Program-made: the position numbers and the translations under genes
From: Bacillota bacterium
Lineage (GTDB): Bacteria > Bacillota > Clostridia > Oscillospirales > Oscillospiraceae
DNA: 48,682 nucleotides
NCBI GenBank assembly: GCA_029100605.1
Contig: JAQXPK010000090.1
Location: 1 to 48,682 of the forward strand
Direction of reading: 5' to 3'
In this document: in pieces, positions 1 to 9,113 of the stretch
Numbering within the stretch: the stretch's first letter is position 1
How the letters are laid out: every line of letters starts with the position of its first letter
The notes under the pieces: generated by a model
What the model saw: only the letters and a program-made list of their open reading frames with translations
Database searches by the model: none
What the model was told of the DNA's origin: nothing

Positions 1-717
1 GTTCTTCTGCTGGATGTTGACCCGCAGGGGGACTTATCCAAAATGCTGGGACTGCGAAAACCGAATGATTTGCCGCTGACACTGGGCAATGCCATGAACG
101 ACATCGTGGCGGGTGTCAGCGGCAACGAGCATCCCGAAATCTGCCACCATCATGAGGGCTTTGATTTCGTCCCCGGCAACCGCACCCTGTCCGCCGTTGA
201 GGTGGGTCTGGTAAATGTCATGAGTCGGGAGACGGTGCTGCGGCAATATGTGGATCAGATCAAAAAGAACTATGACTATGTGCTGCTGGATTGCCGCCCG
301 TCTCTCGGTATGCTGGTCATCAATGCTCTGTCTGCATCGGATTATGTTCTGATTCCGGTTCAGGCAGAGTATTTTGCTGCCGAAAACATGACGGAGCTGG
401 TGGGCACCGTGCAGAGCATCAAGCGGCAGATCAATCCCAAGCTGAAAATCGGCGGCGTGTTTATGACGATGGCGAATGAGACGAACTTCCGCAAGGATAT
501 TGTGGCATCCGTCAAAGCCGCCTATGGAAAGCATCTTCCCATTATGCAGACGGTGATTCCGGCAACGGTCCGGCTGGCGGAAATCAGCACCGCAGACCAC
601 AGCATTTTCAAGCATGAGCCGAAAGGCCGTGCAGCGGAAGCCTACCGCACTCTGGTGAAGGAGGTAATGGACATTGGAGAAAAACAGCGTAGCAAGCCTT
701 CTGACATCAGTCGATAG
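1..717 (+). CDS. parA: ParA-family partition ATPase, 5' end cut by window edge
   Basis: The frame is open from base 1 and reads LLLDVDPQGDLSKML, the DxDPQG segment that follows the Walker A lysine motif in ParA/Soj ATPases. The Walker A motif itself is lost beyond the edge. Further ParA features are YDYVLLDCRPSLGML (Walker B region) and DYVLIPVQAEYFAAENM. The protein would bind ATP and DNA and, with ParB, help maintain the excised circular or replicating form of the ICE. Its last 44 bases overlap the start of parB, which indicates translational coupling. About 15 to 30 N-terminal residues are probably missing. Family assignment is firm; the exact role in this ICE is inference. Confidence 0.9.
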   Translation, partial: VLLLDVDPQGDLSKMLGLRKPNDLPLTLGNAMNDIVAGVSGNEHPEICHHHEGFDFVPGNRTLSAVEVGLVNVMSRETVLRQYVDQIKKNYDYVLLDCRPSLGMLVINALSASDYVLIPVQAEYFAAENMTELVGTVQSIKRQINPKLKIGGVFMTMANETNFRKDIVASVKAAYGKHLPIMQTVIPATVRLAEISTADHSIFKHEPKGRAAEAYRTLVKEVMDIGEKQRSKPSDISR

Positions 718-1633
718 CCTGTTCACCACTCAGGAGGAGCGGGACATTGCAACCCAGCCCAGAGTGCAGGAAATCCCCATTGACCAGATCGACGATTTCC
801 CCAATCACCCTTTCAAAGTCCGAATGGATGACAACATGATCGAGATGGCGGAGAGTGTGAAACAGCACGGCATTCTGGTTCCTGCCATCGTGCGTCCCAA
901 GGAGAACGGGCATTATGAAATGGTTGCCGGTCACCGCCGCAAGCTGGCGTGTACCCTGATTGCGAAGCTGCAACTGCCCTGCATTGTTCGGGAGCTGACA
1001 GACGAGGAAGCGACCATTATTATGGTGGATTCCAATTTGCAGCGGGAGCAGCTTCTGCCGTCGGAGAAAGCCTTTGCCTATAAGATGAAGCTGGATGCCA
1101 TGCGTAGGCAGGCGGGTCGGCCAAGCCGAGATAATTCTGCAACACTGTTGCAGAATTTCGGTGGTAAAACTTCCCGTGAACTTCTGGCAGATCAGGCGGG
1201 TGAAAGCCATGAGCAAATTCGCAAGTACATCCGCCTAACCGAGCTGATTCCCGAAGTTCTGGATTTGGTAGACAATTCTGTTCTGAAAGAAAAGGACAAA
1301 CTGCAAATCGCTTTGCGCCCCGCCGTGGAACTGTCCTACCTGACCCAGCAGGAGCAGCATGATCTGTATGAAACCATGATAACGGAGGATTGCACCCCAT
1401 CTCATGTACAGGCGATGAAAATGCGGAAATTTTCAGAAGAAGGCAGGCTGAACATGGATGTGATTTTCTCCATCATGCAGGAGGAAAAGCCCAATCAGAA
1501 GGAGCAGTTCAAGATTCCAAAAGATCGTATCAGCAAATACTTCGCGCCGGGGACGCCTGCGCAGAAGATTGAGGATACCATTGTAAAGGCATTGGAGTTT
1601 TACCGAAAACGCCAGCGGGAACAGGAACGATGA
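674..1633 (+). CDS. parB: ParB/Spo0J-family partition protein
   Basis: A 319-residue protein. It begins at a TTG codon at 674 inside the 3' end of parA; no better start keeps the N-terminal part of the domain. The ParB N-terminal domain is visible around residues 30-130, with IPIDQIDDFPNHPF, then GILVPAIVRP and the box-II-like MVAGHRRKLA, where the GHRR-type motif serves nucleotide and DNA contacts in the family. A helix-turn-helix region follows (GESHEQIRKYIRLTELIPE). The C-terminal third is charged. It should bind parS-like sites and act with ParA to stabilise the element. No parS site was recognised. Overlap with parA indicates one operon. Confidence 0.92.
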   Translation: MEKNSVASLLTSVDSLFTTQEERDIATQPRVQEIPIDQIDDFPNHPFKVRMDDNMIEMAESVKQHGILVPAIVRPKENGHYEMVAGHRRKLACTLIAKLQLPCIVRELTDEEATIIMVDSNLQREQLLPSEKAFAYKMKLDAMRRQAGRPSRDNSATLLQNFGGKTSRELLADQAGESHEQIRKYIRLTELIPEVLDLVDNSVLKEKDKLQIALRPAVELSYLTQQEQHDLYETMITEDCTPSHVQAMKMRKFSEEGRLNMDVIFSIMQEEKPNQKEQFKIPKDRISKYFAPGTPAQKIEDTIVKALEFYRKRQREQER

Positions 1634-1788
1634 CCACTCACAAGGGGGCAGTCTGCCCATCTCACAGGACTGGAGGCAGGGGAGTTGCACGGTTCCCCCT
1701 CTCCACACCTCACCCTCTCCAGACTACCTGTACACTCCGAAAAGGAGAACCAGGTTTGTACCGGTTTTAACAACAAACCAACAATCGC

Positions 1789-1821
1789 AGTCCTTGCTGT
1801 ACTTCGGCAAGGGCTATTTTT
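1789..1821 (+). terminator. Stem-loop with T-run in the leader of the adhesin gene
   Basis: AGTCCTTGC (1789-1797) pairs with GCAAGGGCT (1807-1815) over a 9-nt loop and is followed by ATTTTTG. It lies just before the ribosome-binding site GAAAGGA of the gene at 1835. It can act as a terminator for parAB or as an attenuator that limits pilus expression. The remaining 1634-1788 holds no gene that I can support. Confidence 0.6.
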
Positions 1822-1834
1822 GAAAGGAAAAATC

Positions 1835-4657
1835 ATGCCAACTGTAATCAAACGATGTATTTCACTTCTTTTGATTCTGATGCTGGTGGTTAGTCTGATT
1901 CCCAGCGTATATGCTGCGGAAACAGCCGATGAAGCTGATCCTGCTGCTTCCACAGAGACAACGGAAGAAACCACGAACACAGAACCGGAAGAAAACATGA
2001 TCCCACCGCCCGATGAAACAGAACCGCCTGTTACGGAGGAATCCGGTACTGAACCATCAGAACTTGACATTATCGATGATTCTGAGCCGCCTGTCATGCT
2101 TCTGATTGACGGAGAAGTTGCTCTTGCATCCATTTCCAACTGTCAGGCAACCACATGGGCTACCATCTGGGTCAACACAGATGAATACAGTCCCATTGCC
2201 GGAAAGACCAACCGATTTATCTACTACGAATTTGCGGGCAAGTCAAGAAATCGAAACAATGTCGGTCTGAAAGCCATTAAGGTCAATGGCACATGGCAAG
2301 CAGCTTACTGCCTGGAACCCGGCATTGCGGAGGGCTCCACTTATACGGAAGAAGATCTGACAATGGATGAATTTGTCAGCAGTTCAGCAGCCCCGTCCAC
2401 CCTGACTGTACAGCAAATGAAAGCTATGTGCGTTGCGGTTATGTATGGACAGAGGACGCTTCCGCAATCCGCCAGCTATGAGCTGCTGTCCAATATGGTG
2501 GCAACGCAGATCATTGTCTGGGAAATCGCCATTGGCTGGCGAAATGCCACACCGCCGTATGCACAGACCAATGATGCGTTCATTCGCCGTTTCGAGAATG
2601 CCTACGGAAAAGGGCCTGAAGCTACTTCCATGTATATCTCCATCGGAGGTCGCTTGAAGAATGTCATTTCGGCATACAACCAGATTTCTGCAAACATGGC
2701 GGCGCACAGCGATGCCATCCCCAGCTTTACCAGCGCGGCCCAAAATGCTGCCCCGACCATAGATTTGAAACCGAATGGCAACGGTCAGTATAGTGCAGCC
2801 GTAACGGACAATAATCGGGTAATATCTGGGTATTCCTTTCCGAGGATGGATGGACTGACCTTTACCACGAACGGGAATGTGCTGACGATTACCTCTGACC
2901 GCCCACTGGACAATGTGCTGGTAGCACCCACACGAAACCGGGTGAACACCCAGGGGCATCCCTTCATCGTGTGGTATAACGGCAGTTATCAGGTGATGCT
3001 GGGCAGCCAGGCAGACCCATCTTATGAGGATTTGCCGGTATACTTTCGGGTAAGGGCCGTCAATCCCACAGGCTCCATGAAATTGGTCAAGACCACAGAG
3101 GACGGAAAAAACCTGTCCGGCTGGAAGTTTGGCATTTATTCGGATTCAGCCTGCACCAACCTGGTTTCCGGTCCGCATATTACAGATTCCACAGGTGCGC
3201 TCTCCGTCTCCAATTTGACCGCAGGAACCGTGTATGTAAAAGAATTAGGCCACACGGACGCGAGTGTTGCTACTCTGTATACCTGCGACAGCGCCAATCC
3301 TCAGAAAGTAACCATCACCGCAGGAGCTACTGCAACGGTTAATTTCCACAACAGGCTTAACACCGGCGGCGTTAAGCTGGTCAAGGAAACAAACACAGGC
3401 AAGAATTTGGATGGTTGGCAGATCGGTCTTTACACCGATGCCGCCTGCACAAAGCCTATTTCCGGTTCTCCCTTTACCACCGGAGCCGACGGAAGCGTAA
3501 CGGTTTCCGATTTGTCTGTTGGGACGCTGTATGCAAAGGAAATTGAAGTGGATGACCCTTGCTGGGTCTGTGACACCTCTGTGAAAACGGTCAATATCAC
3601 GGCGGGACAGACTGCAACTGTGACCTTTCGCAATACCCATTACGGAGATCTGCGTATCCGAAAAAATGCGGTAAACGGTTCTGCTGAAGGATGGAGCTTC
3701 CAGATTTTGGATTCTGAGAGAAATCTGGTTGCGACTATCAAGACAGGGGCAGACGGCTATGCTCACTCCGGGCGTCTCCTCCCCGGACAGTATTTCATTC
3801 TTGAAGTGCATGACCGTGACGACACTTATTGGGAGTATGATCCCGTCGTGGAAAAACAGTTGACGATAACAGCCGGTTCTCAGGCGGAGGTAGCCTATAC
3901 CAATACGCAGTATGGCAAAATCCAAATTCAGAAAGCCATGGAAACGGAGGGAAGTCTGACAGGCTGGCAGTTCCGCATCACAGATTCTTCTGGCACGGAA
4001 ATCCCCGGTTCTCCCTTTGCCACGGATGAAACAGGCTTGATTCTCGCAGGAAAGCTACAGCCCGGAGAATACAAGATTGAGGAGCTGATTCCGGAGAACA
4101 GCCTGTATTCCTGCACCAGTGAGAATCCACAGACTGTGACCGTGAAAGCCGGAGAAACAGCCGGGGTTTCTTTCACCAACGCTCTGCGCCCTGGCAGGAT
4201 TCTCATTGAGAAAGTGGACATCCGTGGAGAACCCTTGGCAGATGCGAAGTTCCTGTTGGAATGGAGCATAGATGGTTCTCTTTGGTGGCCGGTGGAATAC
4301 ACCGATACAGGAACGGTCAGAGAGGGATTCTGTTTCAATGCCAAATGCGTAAATGGTACTTTGACTTCCGGAAAGGATGGGCTTTTGGAATGGACTGGAT
4401 TGCATCCGGGACTGATGTATCGTGTAACAGAACTGGAAGCACCCAAAGGATATTCGCTTTTGACGGAACCTGCTTTTGAGGGAACACTTCCGGCGGATAA
4501 TCTGACGGTTTCTTTTCGTGTAGTGAATTGCGAAATATTTAAGCTGCCTGATACCGGTATGACCTCCGGGGCATGGCTTCGGGTATCTCAATTCGCGTGT
4601 ATATTCCTCTGTACTGCACTTCTCGTCTACTCCTATCGTAAAGAACGGAGACAATAA
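1835..4657 (+). CDS. Thioester-domain, multi-CnaB surface adhesin with LPXTG-like anchor
   Basis: A 940-residue exported protein. The start at 1835 was chosen because it follows GAAAGGA and gives a clean signal peptide (MPTVIKRC, hydrophobic core, SVYA-A cleavage near residue 27). An acidic Thr/Glu/Pro stretch follows (30-85). Residues about 105-300 match a thioester domain: Cys159 in AAYCLEPG and Gln225 in ATQIIVWEI are the residues expected to form the internal Cys-Gln thioester that binds host surfaces covalently. Five CnaB/SpaA-like beta domains start near residues 413, 511, 604, 693 and 787. A sorting signal LPDTG (904-908), a hydrophobic helix and RKERRQ end the protein. With the pilin and sortases downstream it is probably the pilus tip adhesin. 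The function is inferred from family knowledge. Confidence 0.9.
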   Translation: MPTVIKRCISLLLILMLVVSLIPSVYAAETADEADPAASTETTEETTNTEPEENMIPPPDETEPPVTEESGTEPSELDIIDDSEPPVMLLIDGEVALASISNCQATTWATIWVNTDEYSPIAGKTNRFIYYEFAGKSRNRNNVGLKAIKVNGTWQAAYCLEPGIAEGSTYTEEDLTMDEFVSSSAAPSTLTVQQMKAMCVAVMYGQRTLPQSASYELLSNMVATQIIVWEIAIGWRNATPPYAQTNDAFIRRFENAYGKGPEATSMYISIGGRLKNVISAYNQISANMAAHSDAIPSFTSAAQNAAPTIDLKPNGNGQYSAAVTDNNRVISGYSFPRMDGLTFTTNGNVLTITSDRPLDNVLVAPTRNRVNTQGHPFIVWYNGSYQVMLGSQADPSYEDLPVYFRVRAVNPTGSMKLVKTTEDGKNLSGWKFGIYSDSACTNLVSGPHITDSTGALSVSNLTAGTVYVKELGHTDASVATLYTCDSANPQKVTITAGATATVNFHNRLNTGGVKLVKETNTGKNLDGWQIGLYTDAACTKPISGSPFTTGADGSVTVSDLSVGTLYAKEIEVDDPCWVCDTSVKTVNITAGQTATVTFRNTHYGDLRIRKNAVNGSAEGWSFQILDSERNLVATIKTGADGYAHSGRLLPGQYFILEVHDRDDTYWEYDPVVEKQLTITAGSQAEVAYTNTQYGKIQIQKAMETEGSLTGWQFRITDSSGTEIPGSPFATDETGLILAGKLQPGEYKIEELIPENSLYSCTSENPQTVTVKAGETAGVSFTNALRPGRILIEKVDIRGEPLADAKFLLEWSIDGSLWWPVEYTDTGTVREGFCFNAKCVNGTLTSGKDGLLEWTGLHPGLMYRVTELEAPKGYSLLTEPAFEGTLPADNLTVSFRVVNCEIFKLPDTGMTSGAWLRVSQFACIFLCTALLVYSYRKERRQ

Positions 4658-4676
4658 AATGACTGCCTACTACTGT

Positions 4677-4700
4677 GCCAGGGATCAGCCCTGGCTTTTC
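4677..4700 (+). terminator. Terminator after the adhesin gene
   Basis: GCCAGGG (4677-4683) and CCCTGGC (4689-4695) form a perfect 7-bp stem with a 5-nt loop followed by TTTTCTGCTTTT. It sits in the 112-nt gap between adhesin and pilin, so read-through may set their ratio. Confidence 0.75.
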
Positions 4701-4769
4701 TGCTTTTCGGTGCTTTCGCAAAGTTATGTAAACAAATATCATCATTTATCTATGAAAGGAAAAATCAAT

Positions 4770-6848
4770 ATGAAAAAACTGACGAAGATTCTCTCCCTGA
4801 TGCTGGCCCTGACTATGCTCTTGAGTTTCCCTGTTGCTGTTTCCGCCGCCGAACTGGAGGATGCTCCCATCGATGAATCCAAAACCGGCTCCCTGACCAT
4901 CTACAAATACGATCTCACCAACGCCGAAAAGGACGGTGTGTGGGATTCCTCCTATGTATCCACCGGCGTGTTTGACCAGTCCGGCGTCAACGATGTTCTG
5001 GGCGGCGGTAACTCCACCCTGGGCAACGGTGAAACCGGCTACGGCTATGCCATCAAGGGCGTGGAGTTCAGCTATGTCCTGGTTGCGGATATTGTCCAGT
5101 TCTCCGAGTCCGAAAATGACAGCCGCACCGACAGTCATGTGGAAGTGCTGTACGCCATCGACAAGACCAAGGGCGAAGACTTCCTGAAGGCGCTGAATCT
5201 GGCAGACGGTAAGAACCGCTATACCAATGCGGATGCCCTGGATTCCACCAAATATTACTATCAGTCCGATGTGCTGATCGATGCTCTGGCTGCGGCTCTG
5301 GAATCCAATTCCACCGTAGTGAAAAACGCTCTGGAAGCCTACATTGCTGCGAACGGTGGCGCTGCCATGCCCCTGACCGATGCCTACGGGAAGACCAAGG
5401 CAGAAAACCTGAATTTGGGCCTGTATCTGGTTGTAGAAACCAAGGTCCCCGAAATGGTCGTGTCCACCACCGATCCCTTCCTTGTATCCGTCCCCATGAC
5501 CTCCGTGAACGGCACTAACGCTACCGACGGCGGCACCCGCTGGATTTATGACATTACCCTGTACCCCAAGAACCTGACCGGCATTCCCTCTCTGGAAAAG
5601 ACCCTGCGTGAGAACAAGAACGACACCGGCAAGAATAATGGTACTGCTACTATCACGGATGGTTTCGCCCACACCGGCACCGCTTCCGCTGGAGATACCA
5701 TCGACTACCAGATCATTTCCACGCTGCCCTCCATCACCTCCGAAAGCACCTACCTGTCCTGCTACACCTTTGTGGATACCCTGTCCAAGGGCCTGACCTA
5801 CAACAAGGGCGATGTGGTTCTGGAGTTCTTCACCGACGCTGCCTGCACCGATTCCGTTGCCATGTGGACGGAAGCTGACGGTAAGTTCACCGTTGCCTAC
5901 AACACCACCGATGCCGGGGAATCCGTTATGACCATTGAAATGACTGCTGACGGTCTGAAGGAAATCAACACCTCCAAGGCTGTGTACTCCGGCGCATCCA
6001 TGGTCAACTCCGGCTACTCCGACTGCACCGTGAGAATCACCTACGCCGCCAAGATGGACAGCAGCAATGATCTTGTGTTCGGTGACAAGGGAAACGATAA
6101 CAAGGTTGTTCTGACCTGGAAGCGCAGCTCCCAGAACTACTACGATACTCTGGTGGACGACTGCCATGTGTTCAGCTACGGCATTGATCTGACCAAGCTG
6201 TTCTCTGATGGCAAGGGTGACTTCTCCAAGGTGGAGTTCCTGATCCAGAACAAGACTGACAACTACTTTGTGAAAGCGGAACTGAACAAAGACGAGGGCA
6301 TTTACTATGTGGTTGACCATGTAACCGATAAGGCAGATGCCACCCACTTTGTTCCCGTCAAGACCGCCGATGCCCAGGGCAGAATCATTGTCAAGGGTCT
6401 GGAGGATGATACCTACACCCTGACCGAGGTTCGCACCGACAGCGGCTATGTGATGCTGAAACAGGGCATCGATGTGGCCATTTCCCGGAAGGATACCGAT
6501 GCTTCCTGTGGCATCTATGGTGCGGATGTTCTGGGCCTGATTCAGAACGACCCCCGATATGCCAGCATCATCAAGGACAACGGCGACCTGCACAATATGC
6601 CCCAGAAACATCTGGAACACAAGCTGCTGACCGCTTCCGCTACCGTGGATGGCAAGAAGGTCAACATGGTGGAAGATAATGGCAGCATCAATGCAGAAGC
6701 ACCTCTGACTGTTGTGAACACCAGCGGTTTTGATCTTCCCCAGACAGGCGATCATGGCACTTGGATGTTCACCGTGGGTGGTATTGTCCTGATGGCCAGT
6801 GCCATGGTGATGATCTTCATTGCCTGCCGCAAGAAGTCTAATCGGTAA
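4770..6848 (+). CDS. Isopeptide-forming pilin, major pilus backbone (SpaA/FimA-like)
   Basis: A 692-residue protein. The start at 4770 follows GAAAGGA and opens a signal peptide (MKKLTKILSL, hydrophobic core, AVSAAE near residue 27). The pilin motif WIYDITLYPKN carries Lys267, the residue that sortase joins to the next subunit in this family. An E-box YTLTEVRTDSGY with Glu553 fits internal isopeptide bonding. The sorting signal LPQTG (656-660) is followed by a hydrophobic helix and a basic tail CRKKSNR. Codon use is strongly biased toward C/G-ending codons compared with the adhesin, as expected for an abundant structural protein. It should polymerise through the sortases encoded downstream. 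Substrate specificity of each sortase cannot be read from sequence. Confidence 0.93.
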   Translation: MKKLTKILSLMLALTMLLSFPVAVSAAELEDAPIDESKTGSLTIYKYDLTNAEKDGVWDSSYVSTGVFDQSGVNDVLGGGNSTLGNGETGYGYAIKGVEFSYVLVADIVQFSESENDSRTDSHVEVLYAIDKTKGEDFLKALNLADGKNRYTNADALDSTKYYYQSDVLIDALAAALESNSTVVKNALEAYIAANGGAAMPLTDAYGKTKAENLNLGLYLVVETKVPEMVVSTTDPFLVSVPMTSVNGTNATDGGTRWIYDITLYPKNLTGIPSLEKTLRENKNDTGKNNGTATITDGFAHTGTASAGDTIDYQIISTLPSITSESTYLSCYTFVDTLSKGLTYNKGDVVLEFFTDAACTDSVAMWTEADGKFTVAYNTTDAGESVMTIEMTADGLKEINTSKAVYSGASMVNSGYSDCTVRITYAAKMDSSNDLVFGDKGNDNKVVLTWKRSSQNYYDTLVDDCHVFSYGIDLTKLFSDGKGDFSKVEFLIQNKTDNYFVKAELNKDEGIYYVVDHVTDKADATHFVPVKTADAQGRIIVKGLEDDTYTLTEVRTDSGYVMLKQGIDVAISRKDTDASCGIYGADVLGLIQNDPRYASIIKDNGDLHNMPQKHLEHKLLTASATVDGKKVNMVEDNGSINAEAPLTVVNTSGFDLPQTGDHGTWMFTVGGIVLMASAMVMIFIACRKKSNR

Positions 6849-6854
6849 CAAAAT

Positions 6855-6888
6855 GCAGCCCCGGAGGAAAGAAAACCTCTGGGGCTGC
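6855..6888 (+). other. Strong intercistronic stem-loop between pilin and sortase
   Basis: GCAGCCCCGGAGG (6855-6867) pairs with CCTCTGGGGCTGC (6876-6888) over an A-rich 8-nt loop. There is no real T-run, so it is more likely an mRNA-stabilising or partial terminator structure that gives more pilin than sortase. The sortase ribosome-binding site AAGGAGG follows directly. Confidence 0.7.
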
Positions 6889-6906
6889 TTCAGCAAGGAG
6901 GGCATT

Positions 6907-7761
6907 ATGAGTACAAAAGCAATGACCATTTCTGCGGCTGTATTGGTTTTCTTGTTGGCCTTGGGCCTGACATTGTATCCTCTGATTTCCAATCAATACA
7001 ACCAACAACACCAATCCCAGATTCATACCGCCTATCAGGAACAGGTAGAGCAAATGGAAGATGCGGATATTCTCATTGCCAGAACGATGGCAGTTGCCTA
7101 CAACGAAGTCCTAAAGCCGGGAGTACAGGATAGAGATGCGTATAGTAGGGATGCACTTCTGGTAGCAGCGCAGGACTACGACAGTCAGCTTGATATTACC
7201 GGAAGCGGCATCATGGGCTATGTGGATATTCCCAAAATATCCGTAACGCTGCCTATCTATCATGGTACAGATTCCAATACACTTTCAGCCGGGATCGGGC
7301 ACCTGTTGGGCAGTTCCCTCCCAATTGGTGGGGAAAGCACGCACACGATTCTGACTGCCCATTCCGGCATGGCAAGTCAGAAAATGTTTTCTGACTTGGA
7401 TCAACTGGGGGAGGGGGATGTTTTCTATCTGGAGGTGCTGGACGAAGTCCTTGCCTATCAGGTGGATGCCATCAATACCGTGCTGCCCCATGATACAACC
7501 TATCTGGGCATCACCACGGGAGAGGATTACTGTACCCTGGTCACCTGCACACCCTTTGGCGTAAATACCCATCGGCTGCTTGTCCGTGGGAGCCGCATCC
7601 CATATGAAGAAGCGGAAGAGATTGTTTCTTCGGTTTCTTCTGAGGAGGGAGCAGCTTCTACTTGGGAGGAGAAGTATGTGAATGGTATTCTGACAGGGCT
7701 GTGCAGCGTGGGGGTCATCTGCATTATCGCCGTTACTGTATGGTATATCAGGAGGCGGTAG
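6907..7761 (+). CDS. Class C (pilus) sortase
   Basis: A 284-residue transpeptidase. The start follows AAGGAGG. It has an N-terminal membrane helix (residues 5-26), the sortase barrel (about 105-235) and a C-terminal membrane helix (about 258-280), the two-anchor layout of pilin-polymerising sortases. Catalytic His152 lies in LTAHSGM, Cys214 in TLVTCTPFG and Arg223 in NTHRLLVRG, so the triad is complete. GYVDIPKISVTLPIYHG is the usual barrel entry. It should cleave LPXTG between Thr and Gly and link pilins through the YPK lysine. The stop lies 1 nt before the next gene, whose ribosome-binding site is inside this gene. Confidence 0.93.
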   Translation: MSTKAMTISAAVLVFLLALGLTLYPLISNQYNQQHQSQIHTAYQEQVEQMEDADILIARTMAVAYNEVLKPGVQDRDAYSRDALLVAAQDYDSQLDITGSGIMGYVDIPKISVTLPIYHGTDSNTLSAGIGHLLGSSLPIGGESTHTILTAHSGMASQKMFSDLDQLGEGDVFYLEVLDEVLAYQVDAINTVLPHDTTYLGITTGEDYCTLVTCTPFGVNTHRLLVRGSRIPYEEAEEIVSSVSSEEGAASTWEEKYVNGILTGLCSVGVICIIAVTVWYIRRR

Positions 7762-7762
7762 G

Positions 7763-8509
7763 ATGGTCAAGAAGGTCATCCTTGTGGTAATGCTCTGTGT
7801 GTTCCAGATTGGGCTGAGTTTATTTTTGTTTCCTGTGTGGAATCGGCTTTTTACAGAAAAAGAAGTGATGCATTCAGCGGAGCAGTTCCTTTCCGAGGTG
7901 GCTGCTCCCGTCCCAAAACCAGAAACAGAAAGTACCGATCCAACGGAACCGCAGAGGCCCTATGCAGAACTTTGGGAAGAAATGTGTGCCTACAACGATA
8001 ATCTTTATGCGCAAAAACAGGCTGATTTGAACAGTACGGATGACTTCAAGGAATCCAGCTTCCAGCTTCGGGACTATGGGCGAAAGGATGAAGTGTTTGC
8101 CGTGCTTACCATTCCGAAAATCAATTTGGATATGCCGGTTTATCTTGGTGCCACGGATCTGAACTTAGCAAGCGGAGCGGCTCATCTTTCCCAAACCAGC
8201 CTGCCTATTGGTGGGGGGAATACCAACTGCGTCATTGCCGGTCATAGGGGATGGAATGGGGCACTGTATTTTCGCTATGTCCCGGATTTGGTGAAAGGCG
8301 ATATTGTCACCATACGAAATATTTGGGAGACGCTGACTTATCAGGTGGTGGAAACGAAGATCATTGCTCCCAATGATGTGGATGCCATTCACATTCAGGA
8401 AGGGCGGGAGTTGCTGACCTTGCTGACCTGTCACCCCTATGCCAGCGGCGGAAAGCAGCGGTATTTGGTAATCTGTGAACGAGTATATCAGGAGGACAAT
8501 TATGGATAA
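7763..8509 (+). CDS. Second sortase of the pilus locus
   Basis: A 248-residue sortase with one N-terminal membrane helix (residues 4-25) and no C-terminal helix, unlike its upstream neighbour. His161 in IAGHRGW, Cys223 in TLLTCHPY and Arg233 in GGKQRYLV complete the catalytic set. Residues 50-65 (PETESTDPTEPQRP) are a Pro/Glu linker with a DP pair that could serve as a lid, though this is uncertain. Different membrane topology suggests a separate job, such as adding the tip adhesin or anchoring the pilus to the wall. It is translationally coupled on both sides: 1 nt after the first sortase, and 8 nt overlap with the next gene. Confidence 0.9.
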   Translation: MVKKVILVVMLCVFQIGLSLFLFPVWNRLFTEKEVMHSAEQFLSEVAAPVPKPETESTDPTEPQRPYAELWEEMCAYNDNLYAQKQADLNSTDDFKESSFQLRDYGRKDEVFAVLTIPKINLDMPVYLGATDLNLASGAAHLSQTSLPIGGGNTNCVIAGHRGWNGALYFRYVPDLVKGDIVTIRNIWETLTYQVVETKIIAPNDVDAIHIQEGRELLTLLTCHPYASGGKQRYLVICERVYQEDNYG

Positions 8510-9110
8510 ACGCATGGCGGGTGATTATGAGATCATCCAGTCTTTTCATATTGGCGATCAGGAGGTGGTACTCGGAGAGAATCCAATCGCACCCCCGGAG
8601 GAGCGTTATATGTGCGCCTACTGCCAGCAGAATGAAATCATGGCACTGTATAACGATGTTCTCGTCAGCGATGATTTCTGCGAAATCGCAAAGCTGTATG
8701 GGGAGCGGCTGGCTCAGCAGGCGGAGAAAACCCGTGTGGCATTGTTCAAGCCCAAATTTCAGGGTATCGACACAACCGCGCTGACCAAAACCGACTGTAC
8801 ACCCCTTTCCCACGAGGATGACCTGAACGGAAAAGTGGTTGTGGTCAGGTCGGAGGTACTGCGGCGGGAGTACCAGATGGCAACCAACCAGATCAAGCTC
8901 TGCACTGGCGGTTTTGGGGCATCTCCCCACAGCCGTGGCTCAGCCTGTTTTTGTGTAGATCTTTATTCTGGCAAGACAAATCGCTTTGAGCGCAGGGATA
9001 TTCTTGGTACGCTGCAACCGGCGCAGCTCCCCCAATGGGCAGCACTCGGTCTTGACCAATACAGAACTGAACACAGCCAGAAAACCCATAAGGACAGGGA
9101 GGAGCGATGA
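8502..9110 (+). CDS. ICE-associated protein of unknown function
   Basis: A 202-residue protein with no function that I recognise. The start at 8502 follows AGGAGG and overlaps the sortase stop. The first 60 residues resemble the 90-residue protein encoded next (shared pattern IIQSFHIGDQEVVLGENP against IITQSIKVKDSEFVLGEHP), so the two are paralogues. A CAYC pair at residues 39-42 could bind metal. The C-terminal part reads CTGGFGASPHSRGSACFCVD and NRFERRDILGTL, a pattern I associate with accessory proteins of Clostridial conjugative elements. It has no signal peptide or membrane helix, so it is probably cytoplasmic. It ends 3 nt before the next gene. Confidence 0.75.
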   Translation: MDKRMAGDYEIIQSFHIGDQEVVLGENPIAPPEERYMCAYCQQNEIMALYNDVLVSDDFCEIAKLYGERLAQQAEKTRVALFKPKFQGIDTTALTKTDCTPLSHEDDLNGKVVVVRSEVLRREYQMATNQIKLCTGGFGASPHSRGSACFCVDLYSGKTNRFERRDILGTLQPAQLPQWAALGLDQYRTEHSQKTHKDREER

Positions 9111-9113
9111 ATT

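Noticed and set aside
4746-6992. 748-residue open frame on the minus strand opposite the pilin
   Set aside because: It mirrors the strongly biased codons of the pilin, is rich in Gly/His/Ile/Val without any domain, and has no ribosome-binding site of its own.
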